From NCBI GenBank assembly GCA_014904845.1, contig MU119867.1, positions 1 through 15,217 of the forward strand: DNA of 15,217 nucleotides, given 5' to 3'. The notes below the pieces were generated by a model. That model searched no databases and was not told the DNA's origin. It worked only from the letters and a program-made list of their open reading frames with translations. The stretch comes from Acephala macrosclerotiorum (taxonomy: Eukaryota > Ascomycota > Leotiomycetes > Helotiales > Mollisiaceae). How positions within the stretch are numbered: position 1 is the stretch's first letter; every line of letters starts with the position of its first letter. Made by a program: the position numbers and the translations under genes. Shown in pieces: positions 9,339 through 15,217 of this stretch.

Positions 9339-12300
9339 AAAAAAATTATATAATTATAAAAATATTTAAAAATTTAAAATTTAAAAATATATAATTAAAT
9401 TTTAATTTATTTTTAAATATTAAATTATTTATATAATAATTTAAATTAATATTTAAAACGTAATATAATTTAAATTTTATTATTTTATTTTATTTTATTT
9501 TTTTATAATTCGTAATAATCGTTAAATTATAAAATTATTTTAACGATTAAATTAATTAATTAAAAATTTAAATAATAATTTTTTTTGTTTTAATAATAAT
9601 ATTTTCGTATTTTTATATATTTATTCTATTTTTATAATCGTTTAAAAATATTATTTATATAACGATTTTATAACGATTTTATTTTTATTATATTTCGTAT
9701 TTATAATATTAATTTCCGTTTTTAAAATATTTTTTTAAATTGAATTAATTTATTTATAAAATTTAAATATATAAAATTTTTAATATAATTTAATAAATAT
9801 AAAATATTATTAATTTGTATTTTATTTTTATTTTTTTTTATTAATTTTATTTATAATATTCGTATTATTAATTTTTATTTAATATATTTAATTTTATAAT
9901 TTAATTATTTTAAATTATTTAACGTTTTATATTCGCGATTTTAAATTGTATTTTATTAAAAAAATATTAATAAAAATTAGTTTATTTTTATATTTCGTAT
10001 TTTTAAAAAAACGTATAACAAATAAATATTTTAAATTAAAATTAATTTTTATATTTATTTTTTTATATAATAATTCGTATATTAAAAAATATTTTTTATT
10101 TTAAATTGATTTTTTCGAATATATTTTATATTTTATAACGATATTATATTTAAATTTAATATAATTATAATTATAATATATTAAAAAATATTTTAAAATA
10201 TTTTTTAATTATTTTAATTTTTATTAAAATAATATTTAACGATTAATTTTATTATTTAAATTTATAATATTTAATTTAATTTATTAAATTTTATAAAAAT
10301 ATATTTAATTCATTTATATTTAAATTATTTTTTTATAATCGTTTTAATTTTAAAAAATATATTTAAATTTTTTAAATAATATAAATAAAATTTATATTTT
10401 ATTATATATTTCGATTATATAAAATATATTTATTTTAATATTATAATATTTTAATACGTCGTTTTAATATTTATTATTATATTTACAATATAAATTATTA
10501 TTTTATTATTGATTTAAATATTATAATAATTTTAATAATTTTTATTATTATGATTTCTATATGTAATTATTATAATTTATTTTTTATTCGAGTTTAATAA
10601 TTATTTTTTATTAAATAAATATTTATTTACGTTTTATATTTATAAATTCGAATTTTTTTTAATAATCGTAAAATAAAATAATTCGATTTTAATTTTTAAT
10701 TATATTTTTTTAAATTAAAAATTTTTATAATATACGTTTTTTAAATTTTTTTAAAATTAATATTATTTTTTTATAAAAATATTTAATAATATAATAATTT
10801 TTTTATTTTTAATTAATTTCGTTTTTTTATTTTTTTTAAATATATTTTCATATTTAATATTTTTAATTCGTAATTTAAAATCGAATTTAATATAATTTTA
10901 TAAATTAAAAATATCAATTTTTTTATTTTATTTAATATTATATTAAAACGTTCAAAAAAAAAATTTATTAATTATTTTTTTTATTTTTCGTTTTATTAAG
11001 TTTTTTTTTTATTATAATTTGTTTTTATATAAAAATTATAATAATCGTTTTTTTATTAATCGTAAATATTTTTTATTTAATATTTATAATATATTTAAAA
11101 AATTCGATTATAAATATAATTTTATTATATTTATTTTTTATATATATTTCAAAATTTTATTTTTTAATAAATATTATATTAAAATATTTAATTTTCGATT
11201 TTTATTATTAAATATTTTATTTTTATTTTTTAAAAATAATAAATTCGTTTTTAAATAATTAAATATATAAATTTAATTTTTTTTAATATTTTAATAATTA
11301 TTTTTATTTATTATTTTTTATTATAATATATGAAAACTTTTTAATAAATATTATTAATATAATAAAAAAATTAAAAATATTAATAATTTTTATAATAAAT
11401 TATTATTAAAAAAAAAATTTATATTGATTTTTTTATAAAATATATTATTTATTTAATAATTTATTTAAAAAAAATTTATTTTATTAAATTTTTTATTATA
11501 ATTTTTAAAATCGTTATATTAAATATTTTTTTAATATTTATTAAAATTATTATTATTATTTATTTTTATAATTTTTTTTAATTATATTAATAATTTTTTT
11601 TATAAAATCGATCGCGTTTTTTTATATAATTTTATTTACGTAATATTATTTTAATTATTCGTTATTTATAATTATATAATTAAATTTATTTATTATAATT
11701 CGTTTTAATTTTTTATTTAATATTAAATTTTTTTTTTAATTTAAATATTAATATTAAATTGTATTTTTTAAACGAATATATATTTATTAAAATAATTTTA
11801 TTAAAAATTTTATAATCGTTTTATTAATAATTTTTTAAATAAATTTAAAAATCGATATAATTATATTATTTAATTTTATTATTATTATAATTGAATTTAT
11901 AATAGTTTTTTTTAAATTTTTTTAAATAAATTTTATTTACGATTATTCGAATTTCGATTTTAATAATTTTTCAAACGAGTTTATATTATTTATTTTTAAA
12001 TTTTAATAAATAAACTAATAATTTTATTATAATTTTTTATATTTTTTAATAATATTAATTAATGTTAAAATTATTTATTTTTTTATTACGCGATATAATA
12101 AATTTTTTATTTGTTATTATAATTATTTATTTTATTTTATTAAAATTTTATTTTAATATATATTAATTTATTATAAAATTTATATTTTATTTATTTAATA
12201 TTTTATTTATTATTAATTTTAATAAAAGTTTTTAAATTCGTTATTTTATTAAAAAGTTTTTTAATATTTATTAATATTTTTAAATTATTAATTTTTATAT

Positions 12301-15217
12301 ATTTTTTAATAAATTATTATAATTATAATTATATTAATATAATTAAATTTTTATTTAATTTTTTGAATTTCTTTTTAAAATATTTTTTAAATATTTTTTT
12401 TTAATTAATTTTATATTAATTTTAATTTATTTTTTATCGATATTATAAAAAAATAAAAAAATAAAAAATAAAAAAATTTAATTTTAAATTAATTCGTTTT
12501 AATTAATAAATTAAATTTATTTGAAATAATTTATAATTCGTAAATTAATTAATTAATTAATTAATTAAAATAAAAATAAAATAAATTATTAATTAATTTA
12601 TAATAAACAAATATTTAATATATATTAAAAAATATATAATTAATATTATTTTTGAAATTAATTATTTATAAAAAATTTTTAAAAAAAAATATATAATTTT
12701 ATTATAATATATAATTCGATTTTATATTTATAATCGAGTTTATTTATATTATAATTCTTTTAATATTAATATAATTAAAATCGAATATAATTTTTTTTTA
12801 TTAATATTTTTATATTATTAATTATTAAATAATTTTTTAATATTTAATTTAATATTTTTTTAATTAATATTTTATTTTTATTATAAACGTAAAATTTATA
12901 TCGATTAAAATTTCTCGTTATTATTTAATCGTACGTAATAAAAACTATAATAATACGTTTTACGATTTTCTTATTATTATTTTTATTTATTAAATAATAT
13001 ATATTATATATATATATAATTCGTTTAAAAATTTAATAAATATTATATTTTTTAATATAAATAAATATTTTTAAACGTTTTTTTATTTTGTTATTAATTT
13101 AAAAATATTTTAAATTAAATATATTTTAATTTAATTTTTTTTTTAAAATTTATTTAATATAAATATAATTTATTTTTAAATAAAAATAATTAATTTATTT
13201 TTTTTAAAAATTCGATTTATAATAAAATTTTATATTATTATTTTTTTTTTAAATATATTTTTTAATAAAATTATTATTTTTATATTAATAAAAATATTTT
13301 TTTAATTTTAATATTTTTAAAAATAAATTTTTTTTTTTTTATTTTTTTAATCGTTTTTTTAATTTTCGTATTTTTTTTATATTTAAATTTTTTAAATTTT
13401 TTATTTTTATAATATAATTTAAAATAATATTTTTAATAATTCGAATAAAATTTCAATTTATTTTTTTTATTTAATATAATCGATTTTTATTTTTTATTAA
13501 AAAATTTAATTTATTTTATATTATATTTTTAAAATTCAATTTTTCGAATTAAATTTTTTTTTATTTTTCGATTTTATTAATTAAAATTATTACGATTTTT
13601 TTTTTTAAATTTTTTTTTATTTTTAAAATTTTCGTTTATTATATAATTTTTTTATATATAATTATAATAATTTGAATTATACGATTAATTTTTAATATAT
13701 TTATATAATTATCATTTTTTAAAATAAATTAATTTATCGATTTACGACGTATTAATTTAAAAACGAATTTTTTATATTAAAATATAAAATTTTTTATAAA
13801 TTCTTTTTAAATTTAATTTAAATCGAATTAAAAAAAAAAATTTTTTCTGTAAATTAATAACGTTTATTTACGACGTTTTTTTATAATTTAAATAATTTTT
13901 TTTTATTGTTTATTATTAATAATTATTTAATTTTATTAAATTATTAAATTTATATTAATATTTTTTCGATTATTTTAATTAATTTTTTAATTTATTAAAT
14001 ATTATTAAATTATATTAAAATTTTTATAATTTTTTTAAATATTTTTCAAAATAATATTATAAATTTATTATTAAATATATTTTTTATAAATATTATATTT
14101 TTAATAATTCGAATAAATTTCTTTTTATAGTTTTTTAAATTTAAATTTTTAAATTATAATATTTTTAAAAATTTCAATTATAAATTTAATATAATTAAAT
14201 ATTTTATTTTTATTAATATTTTTTTATTAAAAATCGAAATTATAATTATAAACGTTAATTTAATTATCGATATTATAATTTATTACGATTATTAAAAATT
14301 GAATTTTATTTATTAAATTATTATTTTTTTATAAAATTGAAAATTTTTTATATTTTTTTAAAATAAATACAATTTTTTATATTCGAATTATTATAAAAAA
14401 AAATTTTTTAATTATTATATTTTTTTTAAAAAAAATTTAAATAATATTTTCAATTTTTTTATTTTTAAAATAAAATTTATAAAAATTATTATTTTAAATA
14501 ATAATATTAATATATAAAATAAATTTCATATAAAATTTTTCATATAAATAATATTTAATTTTTATTAAATAAAATTTTAAAATTATAAAATATATTTATT
14601 ATATAATTAAAATCGTTTAAAAAAATATAAAAAAAATATAATTAAATTTTATTAAAATTATTTATAATTGAAATAACTCGTATTAAATAAATAATACGTA
14701 ATTTAATAAAAATTAATATTAATTTTTAAAATAAATAATTAATAAATATATATTTTAATATTTTTATTTTTTTATAAAATTAAAAAAATTTAAAAAAAAA
14801 AAATTATAATTTTAAAATTTACTTATATTTAATTTAAATTTTTTATTTTAAAAAATATATATAATAATAATAATAATATTAATAATTTTATTTTATTTTT
14901 TTTAATATTTATATTTCGATTTTTTATTTTTTTTTTATAATTTTTTTATTAATTCGAATAAAATTATATATTATAAATCGATTAAAATAAAATAATTCGA
15001 ATTTTAATTATAATAAATATATTTTTATTTCGTTTTTCAATTAAATAATATTTAATACGATTTATATTTCACGAATATATTTTTATATTTATTACGTTTA
15101 TTTTATATTCGATTGAAAATAATTATTAATTTAAATTTATTTTAAATTTATTTAACGATTTAAATTACAAAATATTAAAATTTTAATTTAATATTAATAA
15201 TTTTATTTTATTTGTTT
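9339..15217. other. Gene-free AT-rich decayed DNA, right arm
   Basis: This 5.9-kb stretch contains no credible gene. In the sample 13321-13680, 19 of 360 bases are G/C and 16 of these are in CpG. CpG occurs singly, nearly always flanked by A/T, and is spread throughout; small clusters such as ATCGATCGCG at 11608-11617 and ACGCGAT at 12088-12094 stand out. A 79-codon open frame at 11019-11258 (TTG start) is low-complexity and probably chance. I see no LTR pair, satellite array or RNA gene. The composition suggests one or more old repeats whose partners lie outside the window. Confidence 0.65.
12543..12566. repeat. (AATT)6 microsatellite
   Basis: Six uninterrupted AATT units. As a perfect tetranucleotide palindrome array it can form cruciform structure and is prone to slippage. 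Confidence 0.7.

Noticed and set aside
11019..11258. 79-codon plus-strand open frame
   Set aside because: TTG start and a string of F, I, K, L, N and Y codons. One such frame in 15 kb of this composition, on two strands, is not surprising. No motif, neighbour or signal supports it.
1..15217. Window as a fungal mitochondrial genome or an apicomplexan/Dictyostelium nuclear segment
   Set aside because: There are no mitochondrial genes, rRNA or tRNA, and no yeast-type GC clusters. CpG is retained rather than depleted, which does not fit AT-biased protist genomes as well as RIP does.

Overview
The window is extremely AT-rich DNA with no gene that I can support. Its most telling property is which G and C bases survive. 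In the sampled stretch 13321-13680 I counted 19 G/C bases in 360, and 16 of them lie in CpG dinucleotides, mostly as TCG/CGA or ACG/CGT. CpA, CpT and CpC (and TpG, ApG and GpG on the other strand) are almost gone. This is the reverse of ordinary CpG-methylation decay. It is what heavy repeat-induced point mutation (RIP) or a RIP-like C-to-T process leaves behind in filamentous ascomycete fungi. I therefore read the window as a constitutively silent, AT-rich, transposon-derived block (subtelomeric, pericentromeric or interstitial heterochromatin) of a fungal genome. The species cannot be told from the sequence.

Layout: 1-280 is decayed AT-rich DNA. About 281-330 is a small island of near-normal composition (22 G/C in the 40 bases 281-320) with a CACGTG core. 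331-1230 is strongly decayed DNA. 1236-7704 is a single decayed LTR retrotransposon that I could delimit by hand: two 215-bp direct repeats (1236-1450 and 7490-7704) align without gaps at 185/215 positions, 28 of the 30 differences are transitions, and a matching 5-bp AATAT lies immediately outside each end. The interior (1451-7489) keeps more non-CpG C and G than the flanks, so the element is probably younger than the DNA it landed in. No gag or pol reading frame survives. 7710-15217 is older, more completely decayed DNA with a perfect 144-bp tandem duplication at 9031-9318, several CpG-containing hairpins and short simple repeats.

Nothing here appears to encode protein. The few open frames of 60-80 codons use TTG or other AT-rich starts, are low-complexity strings of I, K, N, F, L and Y, and look like chance. 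The points of interest are the mutational signature, the unequal decay of the two LTRs, the one unmutated island, and the tandem duplication that must have arisen after, or escaped, the mutational process.
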